DNA from: Mangrovimonas xylaniphaga
GTDB taxonomy: Bacteria; Bacteroidota; Bacteroidia; Flavobacteriales; Flavobacteriaceae
Assembly (NCBI RefSeq): GCF_001280435.1
Contig: NZ_LBIP01000016.1
Location: forward strand, 186,001-250,000
DNA: 64,000 nucleotides
Direction: 5' to 3'
Shown here piece after piece: positions 41,637-50,402 of the stretch; position 1 is the stretch's first letter; each line of letters begins with the position of its first letter. The notes below the pieces were generated by a model. The model worked only from the letters and a program-made list of their open reading frames with translations, did no database searches and was not told where the DNA came from. Position numbers and translations under genes: made by a program.

Positions 41637-44159
41637 ATGAAGAAACAATTACATGCAATTTTTCTCACATTGGCCACCTGTCTTGGCCTATACGCCCAAC
41701 AACCCAAAAAGCCCAATGCCTCCGAAATTTATGAATCCATCAAAAAGCTCAACTTTTTGGGATCGGTTTTATATGTAGCAGCGCATCCAGACGACGAAAA
41801 TACGCGTCTCATCTCCTATATGTCCAATGAAGTCAAAGCACGCACAGCCTATCTTTCTTTGACTAGAGGTGATGGCGGTCAAAACTTAATTGGCCCTGAA
41901 ATAAGGGAATTATTGGGAGTTATCCGTACACAGGAATTGCTTACTGCAAGGCAAATAGACGGTGGCGAACAACGCTTTACCAGAGCCAACGATTTTGGCT
42001 ATTCCAAGCACCCAGATGAAACCTTGCAAATTTGGAATAAAGACGAAGTATTGAGTGATGTGGTTTTGGCCATTCGCCAATTCAAACCCGATGTCATCAT
42101 CAACAGATTTGACCATCGCAGCCCAGGCAGCACGCATGGACACCACACAAGTTCTGCCATCTTGAGCGTTGAAGCTTTTGATTTGGTAAACGATTCTTCC
42201 AAATATCAAGAGCAATTGAATTCTACAACTGTGTGGCAACCCAAACGTTTATTTTTTAACACCTCTTGGTGGTTTTACGGAAGTGAAGAAAAGTTTGAAA
42301 AAGCCAATAAAAGCAATTTGTTGTCCTTTGATATTGGCACCTATTACCCTTCCAAAGGATTGAGCAATACCGAAATTGCCTCCCTAAGCCGTAGTCAGCA
42401 CAAATCCCAAGGCTTTGGAAACACAGGAACCCGAGGGTCTCAAATGGAATACATTGAACTGATTAAAGGCGATATGCCCAACGATGGAAGCAATATTTTT
42501 GAAGGCATCAATACCACTTGGACTCGTGTAAAAGACGGTGAAGCAATTGGCAATATTATGAAAAACGTAGAAGAGCACTACAATTTTCAAAATCCTTCGG
42601 CCTCGATTCCTCAATTAAAGGAAGCCTACAAACTCATCCAAAACCTGGAAGACACCCATTGGAAAACTATCAAAACCGAAGAAATCAAACAAATTATTGC
42701 TGCCTGTGCAGGTTTGTATCTTGAAGCTGCTGCAGACACCAATCATGCCACTGCAGGAAGTTCTGTTCAGTTGAATATTGAAGCCATTAATCGCAGTAAT
42801 GCCAACATAAAACTTCAAAGCTTCACCATCAACAATACAAAAACTGATAAAAATGTTGAGTTAGCGAATAACGTTAACCAGAAATTCCAAGAGTCACTAA
42901 CTATAGACAGTCAACAACAGCCCACTACCCCATATTGGCTTACCAGCAAAGGGACTTTGGGCATGTATCAAGTGGATGACAAATCTTTAATAGGAAAACC
43001 TGAAACACCAAGAACCTTCAACGTCACCTTCAATTTAACTATCGAAGGAACCCCTATTTCCTTTACGCGTCCTGTGATTTATAAAACTAACGATCCTGTA
43101 AAGGGAGAAGTGTACAAACCGTTTGAAATTATTCCCGAGGCTTCTGCCAAGGTTGCTGAAAAAGTCATCATTTTTGACAATGACGAAGAGAAACAGGTTT
43201 CAGTAATTGTGAAATCTGGCATCAACAATTTACAAGGCCAGGTTCAATTGGCACATCCAAAAGGCTGGACGGTTTTCCCAGAAAAACAAACAGTAAACAT
43301 TCAACATAAAGGAGCAGAACAAACGGTGGTCTTCACCATCATTCCTCCAAAACATCAAGATGAAGGTTTGATTACGCCTATGGTGCATGTTGGAGATCAA
43401 ATCTATACCAGAGAATTGATTGAAATAGATTACGACCATATTCCTTTTCAAACGGTGCTGCTTCCTAGTGAAAGTAAAATTGTGAGATTGGATATTAAAA
43501 AAATAGGACAGAATATTGGCTATATAGAAGGTGCTGGCGATGTAATTCCTGAAAGTTTACAACAAATAGGTTATAATGTCATCACCATCAACCCTGAGAA
43601 TATTTCCGAAGATACTTTGAGATATTTCGATGCTATTGTCGTGGGCGTAAGAGCCTACAACACTGTAGATGCTTTAAAGTTCAAACAACAATTATTGTTT
43701 GATTATGTTGCCAATGGCGGCAATATGATTGTACAGTACAATACCAACCACCGCCTAAAAACAGATCATTTGGCGCCATATAAATTGGAATTGTCCAGAG
43801 ATCGCGTTACAGATGAATTGGCCGAAGTTGCCTTTTTGGAGCCTAAACACGAGCTACTGAACTTCCCAAATAAAATCAATGAACACGATTTTGAAGGTTG
43901 GACCCAGGAACGCGGTCTTTATTTCCCAAACAGTTGGGGTAAAGAATTCACCCCTATCCTTGAAATGCATGATAAAGGTGACTCCAAGAAAAAGGGAAGT
44001 TTATTGGTAGCCAAGTATGGCAAAGGCTATTATATCTATACGGGCCTTAGTTTCTTCAGGGAATTTCCGGCGGGAGTTCCTGGAGCCTACCGTTTATTTG
44101 CCAATATGCTATCTATTGGCAAGGAAGACATTAAAACCGATAACCCTCTGAACGACTAA
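41637..44159 (+). CDS. Exported PIG-L/LmbE-type deacetylase with large C-terminal extension
   Basis: An 840-residue secreted or periplasmic protein. Signal peptide about 1-21 (CLGLYAQQ). The PIG-L zinc deacetylase domain (about 40-270) has YVAAHPDDENTRLISYM (HPDDE), LSLTRGDGGQN, and the third ligand region FDHRSPGSTHGHHTSSAI. The rest (about 330-840) is beta-rich (NEW3-like), ending in a glutamine-amidotransferase-like fold: FDAIVVGVRAYN and GNMIVQYNTNHRL. The enzyme probably deacetylates a sugar derivative at the envelope; the substrate is unknown. It is first in a set with the microprotein, symporter and oxidoreductase (1- to 17-base spacing or overlap), so a catabolic operon is likely. Confidence 0.88.
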   Translation: MKKQLHAIFLTLATCLGLYAQQPKKPNASEIYESIKKLNFLGSVLYVAAHPDDENTRLISYMSNEVKARTAYLSLTRGDGGQNLIGPEIRELLGVIRTQELLTARQIDGGEQRFTRANDFGYSKHPDETLQIWNKDEVLSDVVLAIRQFKPDVIINRFDHRSPGSTHGHHTSSAILSVEAFDLVNDSSKYQEQLNSTTVWQPKRLFFNTSWWFYGSEEKFEKANKSNLLSFDIGTYYPSKGLSNTEIASLSRSQHKSQGFGNTGTRGSQMEYIELIKGDMPNDGSNIFEGINTTWTRVKDGEAIGNIMKNVEEHYNFQNPSASIPQLKEAYKLIQNLEDTHWKTIKTEEIKQIIAACAGLYLEAAADTNHATAGSSVQLNIEAINRSNANIKLQSFTINNTKTDKNVELANNVNQKFQESLTIDSQQQPTTPYWLTSKGTLGMYQVDDKSLIGKPETPRTFNVTFNLTIEGTPISFTRPVIYKTNDPVKGEVYKPFEIIPEASAKVAEKVIIFDNDEEKQVSVIVKSGINNLQGQVQLAHPKGWTVFPEKQTVNIQHKGAEQTVVFTIIPPKHQDEGLITPMVHVGDQIYTRELIEIDYDHIPFQTVLLPSESKIVRLDIKKIGQNIGYIEGAGDVIPESLQQIGYNVITINPENISEDTLRYFDAIVVGVRAYNTVDALKFKQQLLFDYVANGGNMIVQYNTNHRLKTDHLAPYKLELSRDRVTDELAEVAFLEPKHELLNFPNKINEHDFEGWTQERGLYFPNSWGKEFTPILEMHDKGDSKKKGSLLVAKYGKGYYIYTGLSFFREFPAGVPGAYRLFANMLSIGKEDIKTDNPLND

Positions 44160-44160
44160 C

Positions 44161-44271
44161 ATGACAGAACATTCACCACAAAAACAGCCTTGGTTAAAAT
44201 CCTACACACTGGTAATAGTGGCCAACGTCATCTACATTATTGCGTTTTACCTTATCATGAAAGCATTTTAG
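44161..44271 (+). CDS. 36-residue single-helix membrane microprotein
   Basis: A complete small frame of 36 residues fills the gap between the PIG-L gene (one base before) and the symporter gene (one base after). It reads MTEHSPQKQPWLKSYTLVIV and then ANVIYIIAFYLIMKAF. The product has a charged N terminus and one TM helix (about residues 14-34) with Asn and Tyr inside the membrane. The tight spacing, the in-frame start and stop and the hydrophobic composition make translation likely. A role as a small partner of the symporter is an inference; small single-helix subunits are known for other transporters. It would be missed by length cut-offs. Confidence 0.75.
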   Translation: MTEHSPQKQPWLKSYTLVIVANVIYIIAFYLIMKAF

Positions 44272-44272
44272 T

Positions 44273-45970
44273 ATGGGGGTATTGAATTGGTTGGATTGGG
44301 CTGTTTTGGTCACAACATTATTGACCATTGTTGGTTACGGAACTTGGAAAACAAGAGGTAGCAAAAATGTACAGGACTTTGTAAAGGGAGGTAATTCGGC
44401 ACCTTGGTGGACGGTTGGCCTTTCGGTAATGGCAACCCAAGCTAGCGCCATCACGTTTTTATCAACTCCAGGACAGGCATTTCACGACGGTATGGGCTTT
44501 GTTCAGTTTTATTTTGGAGTGCCTATTGCCATAATTGTCATTTGTATGGTATTTATTCCACTGTATGACAAACTTAAAGTTTACACAGCTTATGAATTTT
44601 TAGAGAACAGGTTTGATAGAAAAACAAGAACACTAACCTCCTCCCTGTTTCTTATCCAACGTGGATTATCGGCCGGAATTACTATTTACGCTCCTGCCAT
44701 CATACTTTCGGCTATTTTACATTGGAACCTTACCTACCTTAACATCATCATAGGAACTTTGGTAATCATTTACACGGTTTCAGGGGGTACCAAGGCGGTA
44801 AGCATTACCCAAAAACATCAAATGGGCGTTATCTTTTTAGGGATGTTCATTGCATTTTGTTTAATTATCAGCTATCTGCCAGAGAATATCACCTTTACAA
44901 AAGCCTTGGATATTGCTGGTGCCAGTGGCAAAATGAATATCCTCAATTTCGATTTTGATTTCGAAAACCGTTACACGCTTTGGAGTGGCTTGATAGGGGG
45001 CTCTGTTTTGGCCCTCTCCTACTTTGGCACTGACCAAAGTCAAGTACAGCGCTACCTTTCAGGAAAATCGGTTAAAGAAATGCAAATGGGACTCATCTTT
45101 AACGGACTTTTAAAAGTACCTATGCAGTTCTCCATTCTTTTGGTTGGGGTAATGGTATTTGTTTTTTATCAGTTTCACAACTCTCCTATCAACTTTAATC
45201 CTGCTGCCCAAAATACAGTAAGCAATTCGGCATATGCAAATGATTACCAACGCTTGGAAGAAGACCAACTTGATATTTTCAATGCCAAACAATCGGTTCT
45301 TGAAAACTATGTGGCCACAGGAAACGACACCTATTCTGAAGAACTTCAAAAACTCAATTTAAAGGACCGTGAAAACCGTGATGCCGCTAAAGTATTGATC
45401 CAAAAAGCCGCCGAAGACAATGATATCAGTATTGAAACCAATGACAAGGATTATGTGTTTATTCATTTCATTTTGAATAACCTTCCTCGTGGTCTAATCG
45501 GCCTGCTTTTGGCCGTTATTCTCAGCGCTGCCATGTCAAGCACCGCAGGAGAACTCAATGCCTTGGCCTCCACTACCGCTTTGGACATTTACAAACGAAA
45601 TTTCGCCAATGACAAGGATGAAACCCACTACCTAAAGGCTACCAAATGGTTTACCCTTGGTTGGGGAATTTTAGCCATTCTTATTGCTTGTGTGGCTTAT
45701 TTGGCGGACAACCTTATCCAATTAGTAAACATCATCGGCTCCATTTTCTACGGAAATGTGCTCGGTATTTTCCTTTTGGCATTTTTCTTTAAATACGTTA
45801 AAGGCCATGCCGTATTTATCGCCGCCCTAATCACGCAAGGAATCGTGATTATAGGCTGGTGGTATGAATGGATGCCATACTTGTGGCTCAATTTATTTGG
45901 TTGTATTTTAGTCATCCTAATTGCTTTTTTCATTCAAAACACACGAAACATCAATGAATCAGTCCGATAA
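44273..45970 (+). CDS. Sodium:solute symporter (SSS family)
   Basis: A 565-residue inner-membrane transporter with about 13 TM helices. It starts MGVLNWLDWAVLVTTLLTIV, with SSS landmarks GGNSAPWWTVGLSVMATQASAITFLSTPG, YTVSGGTKAVSITQ, YFGTDQSQVQRYLSGKS and AVILSAAMSSTAGELNALAS. A hydrophilic insert of roughly 90 residues (about 305-395, FNPAAQNTVSNSAYANDYQR... up to NDKDYVFIHF) separates two TM helices, which is much longer than in bacterial sugar symporters. Substrates of this group are usually sugars, sugar acids or related compounds. The following oxidoreductase gene overlaps it by 17 bases. Confidence 0.9.
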   Translation: MGVLNWLDWAVLVTTLLTIVGYGTWKTRGSKNVQDFVKGGNSAPWWTVGLSVMATQASAITFLSTPGQAFHDGMGFVQFYFGVPIAIIVICMVFIPLYDKLKVYTAYEFLENRFDRKTRTLTSSLFLIQRGLSAGITIYAPAIILSAILHWNLTYLNIIIGTLVIIYTVSGGTKAVSITQKHQMGVIFLGMFIAFCLIISYLPENITFTKALDIAGASGKMNILNFDFDFENRYTLWSGLIGGSVLALSYFGTDQSQVQRYLSGKSVKEMQMGLIFNGLLKVPMQFSILLVGVMVFVFYQFHNSPINFNPAAQNTVSNSAYANDYQRLEEDQLDIFNAKQSVLENYVATGNDTYSEELQKLNLKDRENRDAAKVLIQKAAEDNDISIETNDKDYVFIHFILNNLPRGLIGLLLAVILSAAMSSTAGELNALASTTALDIYKRNFANDKDETHYLKATKWFTLGWGILAILIACVAYLADNLIQLVNIIGSIFYGNVLGIFLLAFFFKYVKGHAVFIAALITQGIVIIGWWYEWMPYLWLNLFGCILVILIAFFIQNTRNINESVR

Positions 45971-46937
45971 AGTCATCAAATGGGGTATTATAGGCCTTGG
46001 TAAAATTGCCAATAAATTTGCTCAAGATTTACTAACTGTGGAAAATTGTGAGCTTGTGGCGGTTGCTTCTCGCAACCAAGAACGCTCTGATGCCTTTGCA
46101 GCAACCTACGGAGCACAAAAAGCCTATGATAGCTACGAACTACTCGCTGAGGATCCTAATGTGGATGCGGTATATATTGCCACACCACATAGCTACCATA
46201 AAGAACACAGTATCTTGTGCCTAACACATCAAAAAGCGGTGCTTTGCGAAAAGCCTTTTGCAATGAATTCTAAAGAAGTCATGGAAATGATTGCTACGGC
46301 AAAGGCCAACGATACTTTGTTGATGGAAGCCCTTTGGACCTATTTTCTACCGCATTACCAACATGTTTTGAAAATGCTTAAGGAAAACACCTATGGCAAA
46401 CTGCTAAAAATGAATGCCGATTTTGGATTCCATAGAGATTTTGACAATGAATCCCGATTGTTTAGAAAATCGCTTGGTGGAGGTAGTTTATTGGACATTG
46501 GCATCTACCCTATCTTTTCGGCCTTGACTACTTTAGGGGCACCAAAATCGATTGACGCTTCTGCTACTTTTTTTGAAAATGGTGCCGACTCTTCCTGCTC
46601 TATGGTGTTTCATTATGAGGATGGTGTAGAAGCCCATTTAAAAAGTACCCTTTTGGAAGCAACCCCAACCGTTGCGGAATTCCATTGTGAAAAAGGCCTC
46701 ATTAAAATCAACGGTCAATTTCATGCGCCTTCTACTGTTACCTTAATTCCAAATGAAGGAGAAACTGAAACCTTAGATTTCAATTACAATACCATTGGTT
46801 ATAATTTTGAAACAATCCACTTTAATGAATTGATAAGACAAGGCAAAAAAGAAAGCGACCTTATGACCTATGAGTTCAGCAAACAGCTCATTGGTACTTT
46901 GGATAAAGTCGCTTCGATAATTGGATTGGAATACTAG
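45954..46937 (+). CDS. Gfo/Idh/MocA family oxidoreductase
   Basis: A 327-residue NAD(P)-dependent sugar oxidoreductase. The start at 45954 (MNQSDKVIKWGIIGLGKIANKFAQ) is the family N terminus; it overlaps the symporter's 3' end. The Rossmann motif is GIIGLGKIANKF, with the cofactor-binding VDAVYIATPHSYHKEH and the catalytic Lys in VLCEKPFAMNSKE (EKP). The substrate-binding C-terminal domain contains GGGSLLDIGIYP. Specificity is open: aldose, inositol or trans-dihydrodiol relatives exist. As last gene of the PIG-L / symporter operon it fits intracellular oxidation of the imported sugar. Confidence 0.9.
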   Translation: MNQSDKVIKWGIIGLGKIANKFAQDLLTVENCELVAVASRNQERSDAFAATYGAQKAYDSYELLAEDPNVDAVYIATPHSYHKEHSILCLTHQKAVLCEKPFAMNSKEVMEMIATAKANDTLLMEALWTYFLPHYQHVLKMLKENTYGKLLKMNADFGFHRDFDNESRLFRKSLGGGSLLDIGIYPIFSALTTLGAPKSIDASATFFENGADSSCSMVFHYEDGVEAHLKSTLLEATPTVAEFHCEKGLIKINGQFHAPSTVTLIPNEGETETLDFNYNTIGYNFETIHFNELIRQGKKESDLMTYEFSKQLIGTLDKVASIIGLEY

Positions 46938-46940
46938 ATT

Positions 46941-47471
46941 TTAATGATGATGAAGAACCCCGCTTGGATCTACTTTTACGCTTAACCTGTCTTCTCCGTT
47001 GCCTATTTTCACTTTATAATATTTGTGAGTAGGCTCGTTGTAGTCGTAGTTTACGTAATAGTCTGTTTCCAAAAGGAACCATCCCGGATGTGATTTAAAT
47101 ACTGTTTCTCTTACTTCTTGAGGCAACTTAATGTCTTCAAAATGTTCATCTGTAGAAACAATATTGCCATCTTTATCATAAGATACAATGATGCTTCCTT
47201 TTTCAGATTTAAAATTCACGTCATAAGTATTGTCTTCTGAAGGTCTTTCAAATTCATCGTAAGTGTTAATATTAAATTTTGCCACCTTACTTTCCAGATC
47301 GACAATATATTTTGCGGTATTGTCATAAGTGATTTCCTTAAGATAATCCATGTGAATGGTTTTGTTGGAAACTACATTCATTTCCGCTAGATCAATTTCT
47401 ATTAGGCCCGTTTGAGAAAAGCCTAAATTACCGAGGGCTATACATAAAACCCAAAAGATTAAAGTTTTCAT
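46941..47471 (-). CDS. Exported PepSY-like protein, unknown function
   Basis: A 176-residue protein with a signal peptide (MKTLIFWVLCIALGNLGFSQ) at the start chosen here (47471); the longer frame adds 13 residues before it. The mature part has PepSY/BLIP-like segments: KLPQEVRETVFKSHPGWFLL and YYVNYDYNEPTHKYYKVKIG, ending HHH. Such proteins are periplasmic and largely uncharacterised. It is convergent with the oxidoreductase gene (3 bases between stops). Confidence 0.7.
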   Translation of the reverse strand: MKTLIFWVLCIALGNLGFSQTGLIEIDLAEMNVVSNKTIHMDYLKEITYDNTAKYIVDLESKVAKFNINTYDEFERPSEDNTYDVNFKSEKGSIIVSYDKDGNIVSTDEHFEDIKLPQEVRETVFKSHPGWFLLETDYYVNYDYNEPTHKYYKVKIGNGEDRLSVKVDPSGVLHHH

Positions 47472-47656
47472 AATTACTTGTATTACAGTTAATGATTGAT
47501 TGCAATACAAAGATCATCATAGATGCCATGCAAGGCTTAACAGCCATGTTGTAATTGATTTAACTTCTATGGGAATGTGTTTAAAAAATGATTTAAAGGA
47601 TTGAAATTATGTTGAGACCATATCGTAAAACCCCAGTGTTTATAGTGTTTTCAATC

Positions 47657-49588
47657 CTACAACTTGATTTTATAGGAACCGAGATTCATTTTTTCCAAAA
47701 ATTCCAAAAACTGGGGATTGTCATGTAATTTTTCAAAATACGGATCATACTTCACCTTGAAGAGCTCGGCATTTTTGCGCTCATAAGCAATATAAAGCCA
47801 ACCTATAGCCTTTTCGCCTTCCTCTAAATAAGAGAATTTTTGAGCTATCCAATACGCATTATTATATAAGGTTCCCTGTGATTTTAGATGCTCAATATCC
47901 ATATCATTAATCCATGCATAAATTCCATTTATCCCAGATTCTTTATAGGCCTTCAACAACACTGGCACCCGCTCTTTTCCTTCCTCTTCAAATGACCAAC
48001 TAATTTCCAACTGTTTAAATGCTAAATCATTTTTACCTTGAGCGGAATATATTTTAAATTTAATCCAAAATGGCCAAGCATCTTTTGGCTCTAGCTCTTC
48101 CGCCCTTTCTGCTTGCCTCATAGCATTATTAAAATCACCTTGTTGTAAATATAACTCTGAACTCAAAATTGAAACATGGAATGAATCAGGAGCAATCAAC
48201 TGCGCTCTATTTATCATTTTCCGAGCACTCTCTAAATCTCCTAAAGTATATTGCAAATATTGCGCATACATGTAAAGCGCAATATAGTTGTTTGGATTTA
48301 TGCTAATTGCTTCTTCAAATTGACCTTCAGTCTTTTCCCAGTCCCAATAATAAGTCATATGTATCCACCCCAACACCCTGTGCGGCTCTGATAAATTTTT
48401 ATCTAAACTGATAGCTTTTTCAGCATAGTCCTTGGCTCGTAGGATATCATTTTCAGTAGGATTAGGCCAATTCTCCCATAAATAACTAATAGCAAGCCCT
48501 GAATAAGCAACTGCAAAATTAGGGTCTATTTCCAAACATGAATTCAAATAACTTCTGGCCAAATGTATATCTCCTGCATAAACCCCATAGTAAACTGCCT
48601 TCATGTACAAATTATACACCTCAAGATTATCTGTTGGAGCCTTGTCAATAAGCTCCAACTCAAAGGGGGATAATACTAAATTCAATTCCGCTACTATTTG
48701 TTTGGAAATTTCACTTTCCAATTCAAAAAGATCTTTATAGTCCCTATCAAAATCCTGAGACCATAGCTGTTCATCTGTCTTGGCATTAACCAAATGAACC
48801 CTAACCCTAATCCTGTCATCATACTTTTGAACACTTCCTCCCAAAATATAATTCGCATCAAGAGCTTCACCTATCTCTTTAGCAGAGAGCTTTGAATCTC
48901 TATACTTTTCTGTAGATTGACGAGACTTTACAATAATCTGTTCAATTTTCGAGAGATTATTTATAATATCCTCTCTAATGGCATCTGCAAAATAGACGTT
49001 TTCTAAATCATCACTTAAATTTTTAAATGGAAGTACGGCAACGGTTTTATCCAATTCGGTCGAGGGAAGTTCCTTAAACTCTTCGTTTTTAGCTTCCAAA
49101 TTATGATAAATAAAATATCCCAAAATAAAAGCAAAAATAAAACCACTTACCCAAAACAAAGTTGTAAATTTTCGCTTCTTCGGAAGATTTGTCTTTATAG
49201 ATTTTGCAGAAGAAGGCTTGGGGACAAGATCATTTTTAGAGTCTTCATTTTTTTTGAATTTAACCTCTCCTGGAGTGTAGCCATAGAAATCACTAAAACA
49301 GGTATTGAAGTAAGTAGGACTGTTAAATCCAACCCTATAGGCAATTTCGGAAGCTGTAGCCTCCTCATTTTGGAGCATTCGCAAAGCCCTTTCCAATCTG
49401 TATTCCCGAATAAACTGGCTTGACGATTTTCCTAAAAGTGCATTAAGTTTTCTATGCATTTGGGAACGGCTCATGCCTACTTCATCAGCCAATTCCTGTA
49501 CTCCAAAATGCTCATTGGTAAAGTTGGATTCCAGGATTGTATGTAGCCTTTCCACAAAGTTTTGATCCATGGATAATTGACCAGCCAT
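47657..49588 (-). CDS. Membrane-spanning AraC-HTH / FlgO-like / TPR regulator (paralogue A)
   Basis: A 643-residue one-component regulator. N-terminal AraC-type HTH (about 8-110: FGVQELADEVGMSRSQMHRKL and ASEIAYRVGFNSPTYFNTCF with YGYTPGEVKF), cytosolic; linker; one TM helix (about 143-162, FTTLFWVSGFIFAFILGYFI). The C-terminal part probably faces the periplasm: a TolB/FlgO-like domain (about 183-310, VAVLPFKNLSDD, ILGGSVQKYDDRIRVRVHL) and six or more TPR-like repeats to residue 625. A CadC/ToxR-like topology with an AraC DNA-binding domain is the striking feature. A close paralogue of 644 residues lies at 50403-52337. Ligand and target are unknown. Confidence 0.88.
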   Translation of the reverse strand: MAGQLSMDQNFVERLHTILESNFTNEHFGVQELADEVGMSRSQMHRKLNALLGKSSSQFIREYRLERALRMLQNEEATASEIAYRVGFNSPTYFNTCFSDFYGYTPGEVKFKKNEDSKNDLVPKPSSAKSIKTNLPKKRKFTTLFWVSGFIFAFILGYFIYHNLEAKNEEFKELPSTELDKTVAVLPFKNLSDDLENVYFADAIREDIINNLSKIEQIIVKSRQSTEKYRDSKLSAKEIGEALDANYILGGSVQKYDDRIRVRVHLVNAKTDEQLWSQDFDRDYKDLFELESEISKQIVAELNLVLSPFELELIDKAPTDNLEVYNLYMKAVYYGVYAGDIHLARSYLNSCLEIDPNFAVAYSGLAISYLWENWPNPTENDILRAKDYAEKAISLDKNLSEPHRVLGWIHMTYYWDWEKTEGQFEEAISINPNNYIALYMYAQYLQYTLGDLESARKMINRAQLIAPDSFHVSILSSELYLQQGDFNNAMRQAERAEELEPKDAWPFWIKFKIYSAQGKNDLAFKQLEISWSFEEEGKERVPVLLKAYKESGINGIYAWINDMDIEHLKSQGTLYNNAYWIAQKFSYLEEGEKAIGWLYIAYERKNAELFKVKYDPYFEKLHDNPQFLEFLEKMNLGSYKIKL

Positions 49589-49648
49589 ATTGTTGAAATT
49601 AAATATAATAATTGGTTGAGGACCAAAAACTAGAAGTAGGCCATCTCT

Positions 49649-49656
49649 CTAAGATA
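49649..49656 (-). promoter_or_regulatory. -7 box of regulator paralogue A
   Basis: TATCTTAG on the minus strand, within a block conserved with the paralogue's upstream region (CTTGT, then T-rich, then GTATCTTAGAG). The box is 61 bases from the ATG at 49588, exactly as in paralogue B. Confidence 0.5.
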
Positions 49657-49860
49657 CAAAAATCCTTACAAGTACAGTTTTCTTAAAACTTCCCAAAAGC
49701 CTATTCATATCGGTTTTGTAACGCTACCGTTGCTGCATAACCTGGATTAAATAAAGGTAGGGAAAACTAACATAACAAGACTGCGGGTATTTTCGTAGGA
49801 AAACCCGAAGCAATACGTACATTAAGGTGTTCCCTGCGGCTCTTTTGTTTTTTCAGAATT

Positions 49861-50346
49861 CTATAATAGTTCAGGCCTTATTTTTGAAACTATCCCTTTT
49901 TCAAAATAAATGACTAACTCATAATGATCAAAAGAACCAAAGCTATTGGGGTCACTTGTTACATAACATAAAGTTTCCTGGACAATACAATTTTCCTTAT
50001 AGTCATTCCCTAAGAGTTTAATCACTTCATTTTTAGTTTTTCCAATGAGTAAATTATTTTTTTTCAAATCATTTACCATTCTATATCTCGAGTCCACATT
50101 TTCCACCCAATCTTTGGTCTCGAACTTTTTCGACCTCACAATAGGGTCAACTATATAAGAAATTATCAGCAAAAAAAGTGCTGTATAAATCAAAGGCAAT
50201 ATTATTACAGATACTATTGCTAATAGGTTAATATTTTTAGATCTGTATCGTTTAATTATTTTTCTATAAAAGAAAAATGATGGTATCAACCAGATGAATT
50301 GGATGAATAAAAAAATAAGAAAAGAAAAGATTATATAGTCTGCCAT
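49861..50346 (-). CDS. Small membrane protein with BamE-like C-terminal domain
   Basis: A 161-residue protein, not assigned to a named family. Two TM helices near the N terminus (about 5-26 and 42-66) are followed by a soluble part (about 90-161) with RYRMVNDLKKNNLLIGKTKNEVIKLLGNDY, the pattern of small BamE/SmpA-like lipoprotein domains, and a final strand ELVIYFEKGIVSKIRPELL. It lies between the two AraC-HTH/TPR paralogues on the same strand, 56 bases after paralogue B. Possibly a target or partner of these regulators, which is only positional inference. Confidence 0.65.
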   Translation of the reverse strand: MADYIIFSFLIFLFIQFIWLIPSFFFYRKIIKRYRSKNINLLAIVSVIILPLIYTALFLLIISYIVDPIVRSKKFETKDWVENVDSRYRMVNDLKKNNLLIGKTKNEVIKLLGNDYKENCIVQETLCYVTSDPNSFGSFDHYELVIYFEKGIVSKIRPELL

Positions 50347-50402
50347 TTGTATTTCAAATAATTTTCAGGGAGTAGAGTTGTCAAATTATTGGCCAAAAGA
50401 TG

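Noticed and set aside
41637-42440. Calling the PIG-L domain of the 840-residue protein a second bacillithiol deacetylase (BshB)
   Set aside because: It is exported, has a large C-terminal extension and lacks the BshB1-specific motifs seen at 28586-29302.
49780-49812. Hairpin-like CGGGTTTTCC/AAAATACCCG as a terminator after the 161-residue gene
   Set aside because: The stem is interrupted and no T run follows on the minus strand.
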